Shown: positions 1 to 6,037, counted from the stretch's first letter. The stretch: 6,321 nt of DNA from Porticoccaceae bacterium (GCA_023255165.1 JALRJD010000044.1:1-6321), one strand, 5' to 3'. The notes: generated by a model from the letters alone, not told the origin. A program made the numbers and translations.

Positions 1-508
1 AGCCCACCGCGCCCCACTCCATCAATAACTGGGCCTCACAATTAAGCTTTTCTGTTTCGGCATCTTGACCTTTAAATGCCGATTCATTGCAATAGAGTAG
101 AGACTTGATTGTATTTATCGCGCTGGCGCTTACAGCATTAATTGGTACAAAGGCCTGAAGCGGCTTACCGCCATCGGGCTTGCCTTTCGAATAGACCATT
201 ATGCCAATATTAATTCCGGAGAAATCCGGGTTGTCGGCAATGCGCTGCTTTAGGCTATCCAAAAATTTAAATAGCGCTTCATGCAAAATCTGATCTTTGG
301 TTACACCATTTGACTTGCTATCCCAGTTAGCCGAATTATCCAGCACAAAAAGCACATTGGGTGGTGCAACATTGGTGGCATTATTGCGGAAGATATCAAT
401 ATCCGCCGCGCCCAGTGGATGGGATAGCGCCACCAGCCAAGAGAGCATCAGCGCTCTAAACTGAACGCTGCGATACAGATTTATAGATCGGTAAAAAATG
501 GTTTTCAT
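1..508 (-). CDS. pilY1: PilY1-like type IV pilus tip/assembly protein, N-terminal part (runs off the window)
   Basis: I translated this from the ATG at 508; the frame stays open to the left edge (169 codons), so only the N-terminus is visible. A perfect AGGAGG (516-521) lies 7 bases before the ATG, which fixes the start. Residues 1-35 look like a Sec signal peptide: a basic start, a hydrophobic core (ALMLSWLVAL) and a likely cut after LGAA. Next comes DIDIFRNN and then PPNVLFVLDNSANWD (residues 49-63), the first strand and metal-site loop of a von Willebrand A domain, as in PilY1 N-termini. The loop reads D57-N-S-A-N, so the third metal-site position is Asn rather than Ser. PilY1 is known to prime pilus assembly with the minor pilins, to act as a tip adhesin and to take part in surface sensing. 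The position just after pilX supports the call. The calcium-binding beta-propeller expected at the C-terminus is outside the window. Confidence 0.85.
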   Translation of the reverse strand, partial: MKTIFYRSINLYRSVQFRALMLSWLVALSHPLGAADIDIFRNNATNVAPPNVLFVLDNSANWDSKSNGVTKDQILHEALFKFLDSLKQRIADNPDFSGINIGIMVYSKGKPDGGKPLQAFVPINAVSASAINTIKSLLYCNESAFKGQDAETEKLNCEAQLLMEWGAVG

Positions 509-515
509 TATATGG

Positions 516-521
516 CCTCCT
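516..521 (-). promoter_or_regulatory. Consensus ribosome binding site of pilY1
   Basis: The minus strand reads AGGAGG, then CCATATA, then ATG. It is the strongest Shine-Dalgarno in the window and lies wholly in the 19-base gap between the pilX stop and the pilY1 start. The last gene of the visible cluster therefore has its own strong initiation site instead of relying on translational coupling. Confidence 0.75.
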
Positions 522-527
522 GGCATA

Positions 528-1091
528 TCAATCCGGGCAGTAGCCCTCGAGATACCTGAATTTAAATCCTTCAATGACGCTGGACTCTGCGCCCGAGATA
601 TTGTCGGTAACGGTGATATCCGCTTGCCAGTAGTACTCCGGATGACAGGGAGCTGAGGTTCCCTCAAGCAGCGAACAGCCGGCGGATTTTGCCTGCAGCA
701 GACATTTCACGCTGTTGATGCTGACATTCATTCCATTTGCGACAGAGCTCGGGAATGACAGACTAAAGTTGCCATCAGCATCGAGATAACTGCTGTTGTC
801 GACGTAGTAGTTGATATCGCTGAGCAGATAGTTAATCGCGTTTTGAGCCGCTTGCTGCGTCTCTTGTTGCCGCTGCTGGCTCTGCACCAGCTGCAGATTA
901 ATATTGGTGGTGGTGATGGTCGACACCCCCAGCGTGGTCAACACCAGCAGCATAATCAATGCCACCACCAACACCGCGCCACCCTGCCTGGCATAATGTG
1001 CCGCATAAATATAAGGCGCGCCATAAACAGCAGAACGCCTGTTAATAGGTTGCTGATTGATAAGCTGTTGATGCATAGCCTGATAAGTCAT
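528..1091 (-). CDS. pilX: Type IV minor pilin PilX
   Basis: 187-residue prepilin-like protein with one N-terminal membrane helix. The segment ARQGGAVLVVALIMLLVLTT (residues 34-53) matches PilX N-domains (RGaxLvvALixLLvLTxLGV). The predicted PilD cut is after Gly37 or Gly38. Glu+5 is absent (Val there), which is usual for PilX and for GspK-type pseudopilins that cap the tip. After the helix come a Gln-rich stretch (NLQLVQSQQRQQETQQAAQNA) and a globular domain with four Cys (KCLLQAKSAGC, APCHPEYYW, EGYCPD), enough for two disulfides. The leader of 37-38 residues is long and hydrophilic; no Met later than residue 6 precedes the helix. The start ATG overlaps the pilW stop (ATGA), and AGAGGG lies about 7 bases upstream. 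The role, from the family, is to form the priming complex with PilV, PilW, PilE, FimU and PilY1 in the inner membrane. Confidence 0.88.
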   Translation of the reverse strand: MTYQAMHQQLINQQPINRRSAVYGAPYIYAAHYARQGGAVLVVALIMLLVLTTLGVSTITTTNINLQLVQSQQRQQETQQAAQNAINYLLSDINYYVDNSSYLDADGNFSLSFPSSVANGMNVSINSVKCLLQAKSAGCSLLEGTSAPCHPEYYWQADITVTDNISGAESSVIEGFKFRYLEGYCPD

Positions 1092-2101
1092 ACGCCGGCC
1101 CTCTTGATACTGACATTGGTAAGCCGGGAGACGGTACTAAACAGACGGCGCTTTTTACTGTCACTAAAGGTGATGCCGGATTTGTCGGCATAGGCATAGG
1201 TTTTCGAGTCGCTTAAACCGGGCGCATTGCTAGTGCTGCTAAGCAGTAAAAATACCTTTACCGAAACCACATTTTCCCATTCCGCCGCGGATGCGGGCAG
1301 CTCAACAAATGCCGCATTGCCGCCATCGGCATTGGGAATGCCATCGCCGGAGCGGTCGATACCGTAGACCACCTGAAAATCGTCCACACCCTCAACCAGC
1401 GGCTCGGGAGAATAAGCGCCATTGATCAGGCTCAGACGCTTAAATACATTCTCATCATCGACATAATAAATATCCTGATGATACTCGCGGATATTGGCGA
1501 CTTTGGTGCCGCCGGAACCATCCTTTTCGGTTAGCGCAAAGCTTCCGCTGCCGCCAGTCTCCAGTTCAAAGGAGGTGACCGTCTCCTGCAGATAGTGCTG
1601 AGCGGAAGTCAGGCCCGCAGCGCTATTGACCGCCGTGGTATCGGCGCGGCGAATCAACAATATATCCGAACCGGTAAGCAGCACATCGCCATTACAAGTA
1701 GTGGTGCCGGCGCTGACATCATCGTCGCCCCAGAGCGGAAAGGTCATGCCATCGATCAGATCGGCGCTGGCCAGGTCAGTGCACTCATCCGGCTGGGCGG
1801 TTGCGCCGCTGCTGTACTCTTCGAGACGCCCGAAGAAGCCGGCCAGTTGCAGCTCGCTGTTTAACAGTTTGGTGAGGTAACGGCCGTTTTCCACCATTTC
1901 ACTGGTCAGCTCCACCTCTCTGCTGACACGGGAGGAATTTAATGTCACATCGAGAATGGCCCAGGAGAGAATAATGCCCAGCGCCACCGCGACCATCAGC
2001 TCAACCATTGAAAACCCGGCCTGCTGTTGGCGCCTATGACCAATAGAAGAACTACTGGCGGAATAGGCGTCGATATTACCAACGGAATAAATAACCATCA
2101 T
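1088..2101 (-). CDS. pilW: Type IV minor pilin PilW
   Basis: 337 residues from the ATG at 2101. A second ATG follows directly and a TTG precedes; the ATG shares its last base with the pilV TGA (TGATG), which suggests coupled translation. The prepilin site is QQQAG|FSMVELMVAVALG (cut after Gly29, Phe+1, Glu+5 = Glu34), followed by the hydrophobic helix to about residue 51. Family signs are the long soluble domain, ENGRYLTKLLNSELQLAGFFG (residues 71-91), and LVEGVDDFQVVYGID (235-249), close to the usual PilW VEGVxxxQxxYGxD. The YGID leads into an acidic loop, D249-R-S-G-D253-G-I-P-N257-A-D259, resembling a calcium-binding loop. Two Cys (107 and 136) may pair. PilW is a large minor pilin needed for pilus priming and for PilY1 surface display. 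The 4-base overlap with pilX and the neighbours make the assignment firm. Confidence 0.9.
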   Translation of the reverse strand: MMVIYSVGNIDAYSASSSSIGHRRQQQAGFSMVELMVAVALGIILSWAILDVTLNSSRVSREVELTSEMVENGRYLTKLLNSELQLAGFFGRLEEYSSGATAQPDECTDLASADLIDGMTFPLWGDDDVSAGTTTCNGDVLLTGSDILLIRRADTTAVNSAAGLTSAQHYLQETVTSFELETGGSGSFALTEKDGSGGTKVANIREYHQDIYYVDDENVFKRLSLINGAYSPEPLVEGVDDFQVVYGIDRSGDGIPNADGGNAAFVELPASAAEWENVVSVKVFLLLSSTSNAPGLSDSKTYAYADKSGITFSDSKKRRLFSTVSRLTNVSIKRAGV

Positions 2102-2715
2102 CAACTATCCAGAACCGGTGGTTGTAACACATAGGTGACAGCTCGGCGCAGTTTGCTGGCGGCCCCGCCATAGCTGCTATTGCCGCAGGTAGTGGCCGGT
2201 GCAACCGTTTCCACCAATCCCTGCCAGACCACGGAAATGGTGTAGGTCTCATTAACATCGTCATAGACAATGCAGCCCCGCGCATTGAGCAGACCGCCGA
2301 CACTGGTGCCCCCGGAGACTTCGCCACTGCCCTTGAGTAGATCGCTCCACTCATTGACGGCGTCGGCAACCTGGGCCTGAGTGTCCGCGGTGCCATAACT
2401 TGAACAACTGTAGGAGCCGGAAAAGCCGGTTCCGACTTCGGCGCCGGAGAGTCCATAGCAGCCCTGGGCGGCGGGATTGGAACGAATTTGATCGACTATA
2501 TAGTCGACCAGATTGAGCGCATAGACACGCTGATAGACTTCGAGCTGCGCTTTTTGTGCGCGGTTTTGCAGCGAGGCGTAACCGAGCAGACCTACCGAAA
2601 ACACCAGCAGCGTTATCAGCACTTCAATTATGCTAAAGCCGCCTGATCTGCGCTGCCGGCTTGGCACCGCACTCTGCTGCAAAATAGGTTTCTGTTTCAT
2701 GGTCAAAGTGGTCAT
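2101..2715 (-). CDS. pilV: Type IV pilus modification/minor pilin PilV
   Basis: 204 residues from the ATG at 2715. The prepilin site RSGG|FSIIEVLITLLVFSVGLLG has Phe27 as +1 and Glu31 as Glu+5. It is followed by GYASLQNRAQKAQLEVYQRVYALNLVDYIVDQIRSN, very close to the PilV pattern of a Y-x-R-x-x-A stretch, then an acidic residue and an I-R-x-N. Four Cys lie in the soluble part (GCYG, YSCSS, RGCIVYDD, TTCGN). The start is uncertain. For the ATG at 2715 the AAAGGG ends only one base upstream, too close; the ATG at 2700 (residue 6) has the same purine run about 15 bases away. Neither is ideal, so translation may be coupled to pilE, 33 bases upstream. The role is a minor pilin of the priming complex. 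Confidence 0.9.
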   Translation of the reverse strand: MTTLTMKQKPILQQSAVPSRQRRSGGFSIIEVLITLLVFSVGLLGYASLQNRAQKAQLEVYQRVYALNLVDYIVDQIRSNPAAQGCYGLSGAEVGTGFSGSYSCSSYGTADTQAQVADAVNEWSDLLKGSGEVSGGTSVGGLLNARGCIVYDDVNETYTISVVWQGLVETVAPATTCGNSSYGGAASKLRRAVTYVLQPPVLDS

Positions 2716-2724
2716 TCCCTTTAA

Positions 2725-2752
2725 TCGTGCTTTTTTAGTCGTGCTCTTTTAG
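2725..2752 (-). repeat. 14-base tandem duplication at the pilE stop / pilV leader
   Basis: On the plus strand TCGTGCTTTTTTAG (2725-2738) is followed directly by TCGTGCTCTTTTAG (2739-2752), identical at 13 of 14 positions. On the minus strand each copy begins CTAAAA, so the pilE TAA stop lies at the start of the first copy and is duplicated 14 bases on. A partial third version (GATTAAAGG) runs into the pilV start. It looks like a small slippage duplication that set the pilE-pilV spacing. Confidence 0.7.
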
Positions 2753-3153
2753 TCATACCAGGTCGCATTTTTCTGCCCGAGATGATTGACCGTCAGAGTG
2801 TCGCTGCCCTCTTGAGGCGTGCCCGCTTTGGGTGCGGCCTGCAGAGTAAAGGTCGGTGGCGAAGCGGTGTTGTCTACGCCGGTGATGGTGACTGTGTAAT
2901 TGTCGGAAACCCGATCAATCGGGGTGCTGCCAAGCGCCGCCAGGGTGGTGGCATAAGCTCGGTTATCGAGAATATATTGGTGCTGCAGGCTGGAGGCTTC
3001 GAGCAGATACTGCTGCGCGACAGCGCGATTATTTTTGACTATATGTTGCAGATAACTGGGATAGGCAACCGCGGCGAGAATCGCCACAATGGCAACAACA
3101 ATCATTAGTTCAAGCAGTGAAAATCCCGCTGTTTTGTTTCGCTTTGATATCAT
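2749..3153 (-). CDS. pilE: Type IV minor pilin PilE
   Basis: 134 residues from the ATG at 3153, chosen because GGAG lies 8 bases upstream and because it leaves a normal 10-residue leader; a TTG at 3189 in frame would add 12 residues without a ribosome site. The prepilin site is NKTAG|FSLLELMIVVAIVAILAAVAYPSY (cut after Gly10, Glu+5 = Glu15). The following NNRAVAQQYLLEASSLQHQYILDNRAYA resembles the N-terminal helix end of PilE/ComP-like pilins (NRAxAxxxLLExAxxQxxYxxxNxxYA), and the end SDTLTVNHLGQKNATW matches the PilE closing strand (LTLNxLGxK). There are no cysteines at all, whereas P. aeruginosa PilE has a C-terminal pair around this strand. The gene sits between fimT and pilV, not at the distal end as in P. 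aeruginosa. From the family it is a minor pilin linking the priming complex to the major pilin. Confidence 0.85.
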   Translation of the reverse strand: MISKRNKTAGFSLLELMIVVAIVAILAAVAYPSYLQHIVKNNRAVAQQYLLEASSLQHQYILDNRAYATTLAALGSTPIDRVSDNYTVTITGVDNTASPPTFTLQAAPKAGTPQEGSDTLTVNHLGQKNATWYD

Positions 3154-3379
3154 GCTGTTAACTCCATCTAACACTTTATTCACTCTCAATTAACTCTCAA
3201 TTAACTCTTACTTAAACCCTCTTAATTCTCACAACAACTAACGCCAGATGCTTCCGTTTACCACCTGCGTTTAACCTTATACCGGCACTCTAATGGCTGC
3301 CACCGCAACCAAAACCCTGGGCCGACCGACGTTGAAAACTATCCGATTAACGTTGCGCCAATCGTTCCCAAGAATCATT
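3154..3379 (-). other. fimT-pilE intergenic region (226 bases)
   Basis: It holds the pilE ribosome site, the 11-base tandem repeats, and a weak -10-like TATAAG (plus strand 3276-3281, cttata) without a convincing -35 at the right distance. No hairpin followed by a T-run is seen after the fimT stop, so read-through from fimT into pilE is likely. A 33-codon ATG frame just after the fimT stop has no ribosome site or recognised family and was not called. Confidence 0.5.
3183..3215 (-). repeat. 11-base tandem repeats in the pilE leader
   Basis: Plus strand CTCTCAATTAA occurs twice back to back (3183-3193, 3194-3204), followed by the degenerate CTCTTACTTAA (3205-3215) and a further partial CTCTTAATT at 3219-3227. 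The array lies 30-75 bases upstream of the chosen pilE ATG, in what would be its 5' leader. Copy-number slippage would change the leader length and AT-rich spacing but not the coding sequence from the chosen start. Confidence 0.7.
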
Positions 3380-3943
3380 TTAGGAAGTATGGCATTGGAT
3401 CTTGGTACCTCCGGTATCGTCATAGCCATCCCCATTGGAATCAGTGGATAGCCGCACCCGGCCACTGCGAAAAACAATCACTTGCCGTCCGTAATCAAAA
3501 CTCAGATTGGAGGAGCAGACTTCAAAATTACCCGATTCGAGCGCCTCACCATTACTGGCAAATCTTAGATAGTCGCGCCCAAACGAGGCAGACAATGTGA
3601 GTTCTATAGAATTGATATCAATGTCCTGCTGCAGCGGCTCTCCCGCGGTAAACCCTTTGTCATCATTATCATCGCGAAATACCAGCAGGCGCAGGCCATC
3701 GTTTTTAACACAGTTATTCGACGCATTCACAGTGCAGACGATCCAGGTTTGGTGCTGGGAAATTGCCTGACCGCGGGCCAGCTCCAGGGCATTGCGCACC
3801 TGCACGGTCTTGAGGCTGACCGCGCGGCGTTGCGAGAAACTGGTAAATGAAGGTACTGCAACCACCAACAGAATGGCGGCAATGGCGATGGTGACCATTA
3901 GTTCGATAAGCGTAAACGCTCGTGTATGACGATAGTGGTTCAT
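3380..3943 (-). CDS. fimT: Type IV minor pilin FimT/FimU (GspH family)
   Basis: 187 residues from the ATG at 3943, preferred over an upstream in-frame ATG (4039) because AGGAG lies 6 bases before it and the prepilin leader is then a normal 9 residues. The segment FTLIELMVTIAIAAILLVVAVPSF (residues 10-33) is the GspH/FimT signature; Glu+5 is Glu14. The residue before the cut is Ala9 (HTRA|FTLIE) instead of the nearly invariant Gly. FimT/FimU features follow: SLKTVQVRNALELARGQAISQ, WIVCTVNASNNC, the acidic FRDDNDDKGFTAGEP, and near the end VIVFRSGRVRL. An acidic loop, D168-S-N-G-D172-G-Y-D-D176, resembles an EF-hand/dockerin calcium loop. Cys70, 78, 143 and 184 can form two disulfides. It is the first gene of the minor pilin cluster and probably nearest its promoter. 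The FimT and FimU subgroups cannot be separated without alignment. Confidence 0.87.
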   Translation of the reverse strand: MNHYRHTRAFTLIELMVTIAIAAILLVVAVPSFTSFSQRRAVSLKTVQVRNALELARGQAISQHQTWIVCTVNASNNCVKNDGLRLLVFRDDNDDKGFTAGEPLQQDIDINSIELTLSASFGRDYLRFASNGEALESGNFEVCSSNLSFDYGRQVIVFRSGRVRLSTDSNGDGYDDTGGTKIQCHTS

Positions 3944-4127
3944 CCTGAACTCCTGACCCTGAAAAAAGTTGGGGGGCCGGCACTGTTTTACTGCCTTGCT
4001 GTTTTGCTCTCTTGTTGCCCTTGAATACCAGCCCGCCACTAAAGAATAGCAGCTATTCAGAGTTCGTCTAATTCACGGTCTCGCAACTGCGACCGAGTCG
4101 ATATCATGACAGCGATAACGACTGTTA
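3944..4127 (-). promoter_or_regulatory. Upstream control region of the minor pilin operon
   Basis: This 184-base gap between the fimT start and the end of the oxidoreductase fragment should hold the operon promoter. Visible on the plus strand are a dyad at 4044-4058, a GTTCGTC heptamer at 4062-4068, a 7-bp stem with a 2-base bulge at 4076-4095, and a C/G-rich run just before the fimT ribosome site. A -10-like TATTCT on the minus strand lies inside the dyad, but no good -35 is found, so the promoter position is not fixed. An activator-dependent promoter would fit. Confidence 0.4.
4044..4058. promoter_or_regulatory. Perfect interrupted palindrome, candidate operator
   Basis: GAATAGC-A-GCTATTC: two 7-base arms around one base, centred about 108 bases upstream of the fimT ATG. 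The single central base rules out an ordinary RNA hairpin with these full arms, so a dimeric regulator site is the more natural reading. The regulator is unknown. Confidence 0.35.
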
Positions 4128-4133
4128 TCAGCT
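4112..4133. terminator. Hairpin at the end of the oxidoreductase fragment, weak terminator candidate
   Basis: GATAAC (4114-4119), a 4-base loop, then GTTATC (4124-4129), extended by GC/GC with one bulged A. It overlaps the stop codon of the minus-strand oxidoreductase fragment. No T-run follows in either direction, so intrinsic termination is doubtful; it may only protect the mRNA 3' end. Confidence 0.25.
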
Positions 4134-5144
4134 CCATGGAAAGGGGCTATTGGAGACCGGGTGCAGCTTACCCTCGATATAGCGCGAGAAGCGGAAAGGT
4201 TCCAGCAAGCGGGAGTTGTCACCACAGATTTCTTCGGCCACCAGCTTGCCGACACCGATCATTTTATAGCCGTGATTTGAGTCGGCAATCATGTAGCAGT
4301 TTTGATGGAAGCGATCAAACAGCGGGAAGCTGTCCGGAGTGAATGCGCCAATGCCGCCTGAAGGCTCTTTTTTATACTGGGCCATGGTGCCGGAAAAACG
4401 CTTCTGACAATGGGCCAGCGCCGACACCCACATATTGGCGAAGTCTTCGCCAACAATAAACTCCGGTGAGTCGGGTCCATAGGGGTCAACCGCCACTGCA
4501 TCGGCCGACTTGTCGACAATAAAGGGCGCCGCGCCACCCTGAATACCATCAAAATGAAAATCGGGTTTGTAGTAGATGCCCCACATTTTATCGGTGATCA
4601 ACGAGCCATCCACATCAGAGTAAAGTGGTGCATCGGTATCCACATGGATAACCGGCGGCATTTTGCCATCGTTGGTCTGCTGCAACTTGGGGTCGACACC
4701 CAGGGTGCCCTCTTGCAGCGACCAGTAAATCCACATTGGAATATCGCTGGTAATCACCCCACTTTGCGGATTTTTGATGCTGATCGTCGAAGGCAGCTGC
4801 AGCATATCCCAGAACTGTTTGGCCCAGGGACCCGGGGCAACCACCACATAGTCACAGCTGATATTGCCGCGATCGGTCTCCACCGCACTAATAGCGCCGC
4901 TGCTGTCATGGCTGAAACCGGTGACGGTGACACCCCCGACGATTCGCACGCCCTCGGCTTCGGCTTTGGCCGCCAGACCTTCCAGCGCCTTGCGATTGTT
5001 GGCGTAACCGCCGGATTTTTCATGCAGCACTGAGGTAATGCCCTGGGCCTGCCAGTCATCAAAAATGCCGCGCATATAGATCATGCAGTCAGCGGCGCCC
5101 TCGATAAAGCTGGACTGGTAACCAATCGCCTGTTGCTGCTGATA
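4128..5144 (-). pseudogene. DAO-family FAD-dependent oxidoreductase, N-terminus deleted
   Basis: Protein-like sequence starts near YQQQQAIGYQSSF (from about 5144) and ends at the TGA at 4128-4130, about 338 residues. The nominal frame runs on to an ATG at 5321, but that part is antisense of the transporter and shows no DAO likeness. Family signs are DYVVVAPGPWA (4824-4853), matching the DAO sheet motif VxAaGxW, and MIADSNHGYKMIGVGKLVAEEI (4227-4292), matching the C-terminal FAD-contacting stretch with its HG and final helix. The N-terminal Rossmann motif GxGxxG and roughly the first 100-150 residues are missing, so FAD binding should fail. DAO enzymes oxidise amines such as sarcosine, dimethylglycine or D-amino acids. 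The neighbouring betaine-type transporter suggests a quaternary or N-methylated amine as the original substrate, which is inference. No internal stop or frameshift is seen, so loss is recent, or the junction is an assembly error. Confidence 0.72.
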
Positions 5145-5172
5145 AGTTGATGGAGATGGCTCGCCGACTCTG
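5126..5172. other. Junction of two divergent gene fragments (deletion breakpoint or misassembly)
   Basis: Left of this point the minus strand encodes DAO sequence that lacks its N-terminus; right of it the plus strand encodes BCCT sequence that lacks its N-terminus. The clear likenesses stop at about 5126-5144 and start at about 5161. A stop in the transporter frame (TAA, 5143-5145) bounds how far it could extend. A short direct repeat GATGG-A-GATGG (5149-5159) lies at the join and could be a trace of end joining, though it may be chance. Confidence 0.6.
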
Positions 5173-6024
5173 ATGGCCCAGTTGCTGGGGCTGATATTAA
5201 TTGTTGGCGCCTCCTGCCTGTCGGCTATGTCCGGACTGCAGCGCGGCATCAAGTGGCTGTCGAATATCAATATGGGATTATCGGTATTTTTGATCGCCTT
5301 TTTTATTCTTTTCGGCGCCACATTCTTTGCCTTTAAAACATTCTTCTATGCAATCTGGGACTACCTGCTGGCGCTGCCCGCCATGTCGACCACCGTGTGG
5401 CAGAGTGGGGCAACAGAAACCGATGCCGCACTGCAAAACTGGCAAGGGGCCTGGTCGGTCTTTTACTGGGCCTGGTGGATTGCCTTTGCACCGTTTGTCG
5501 GGCTGTTTTTAGCGCGAGTATCCAAAGGCCGAACTATCCGAGAATATGTTATCGGCGCAATGATTATTCCGGCGCTGGTCTGCCTGGTGTGGTTTGCTTT
5601 TGTCGGTGCCACCGCCATCGATCTCGAGCTGACCGGGATTGCCAAAGGTGCGATTGTCAATGCGGATATTTCCGCGCAGTTATTTGCCACCATCAACCTG
5701 ATTCTGTCACCCGAACTGGCCGTGGCGCTGTCGCTGATTATTGTGATTTTGCTGATGACCTTTTTGGTCACCTCCGCTGACTCGGGCATTTTGATTATTA
5801 ACACTCTCGCCTCTGGCGGCAATCAGGAACAACGCAGTCCAAAACATGTGATGATATGGGGCGTAATATTTTCTACCCTAATCGGAGTGTTGTTGGCAGC
5901 CGGAGGAATGGATGCGCTGCGCTCGGTGATGATTATCGGAGCACTGCCGTTCTCAATTGTGATGGCGCTGATGGCGGTGTCGTTGTTTAAGACGCTGTTG
6001 GGTAAAGAGGAGGGTAAAGTGTAG
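5161..6024 (+). pseudogene. BCCT-family betaine/choline/carnitine transporter, N-terminal half deleted
   Basis: About 287 residues of a family that normally has 500-550 and 12 membrane helices; the C-terminal 7-8 helices remain. The frame opens after a TAA at 5143-5145, and the nominal ATG at 5173 has no ribosome site at a usable distance. Signs, numbered from that ATG: SGLQRGIKWLSNINM (20-34), the BCCT signature GAWSVFYWAWWIAFAPFVG (92-110) with Trp99, Trp101 and Trp102 of the substrate aromatic region, KGRTIRE (118-124), and VTSADSGILIINTLASGG (199-216). The signature has A-W-S where the common pattern is G/S/D/N-W-T. The family imports quaternary amines using Na+ or H+; the exact substrate cannot be read. 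Helices 1-4 and the promoter are gone, so it should be inactive. It ends 13 bases before the convergent tRNA-Val gene. The rest of the frame is intact. Confidence 0.75.
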
Positions 6025-6037
6025 CGATGGAGTAAAC

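Noticed and set aside
843..1193. Plus-strand open frames inside pilX, pilW, pilE and the oxidoreductase
   Set aside because: Low-complexity His/Gln/Arg or Ala-rich translations on the opposite strand of well-supported genes, with no ribosome sites or family likeness.
3276..3281. Minus-strand TATAAG as an internal pilE promoter
   Set aside because: No -35 element at 16-18 bases; the nearest TTG-type hexamer is about 21 bases away.
3277..3376. 33-codon frame directly after the fimT stop, with a stretch (IVFNVGRPRV) faintly like a FimT C-terminus
   Set aside because: No ribosome site and only a few similar residues; more likely chance than a duplicated fimT tail.
3944..4039. Longer FimT start at 4039
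   Set aside because: It would give a 41-residue leader without a ribosome site, whereas the ATG at 3943 has AGGAG at 6 bases and a normal prepilin leader.
5145..5321. N-terminal extension of the oxidoreductase frame up to an ATG at 5321
   Set aside because: It is the antisense of membrane helices of the BCCT gene, has no Rossmann GxGxxG motif and does not resemble a DAO N-terminus.
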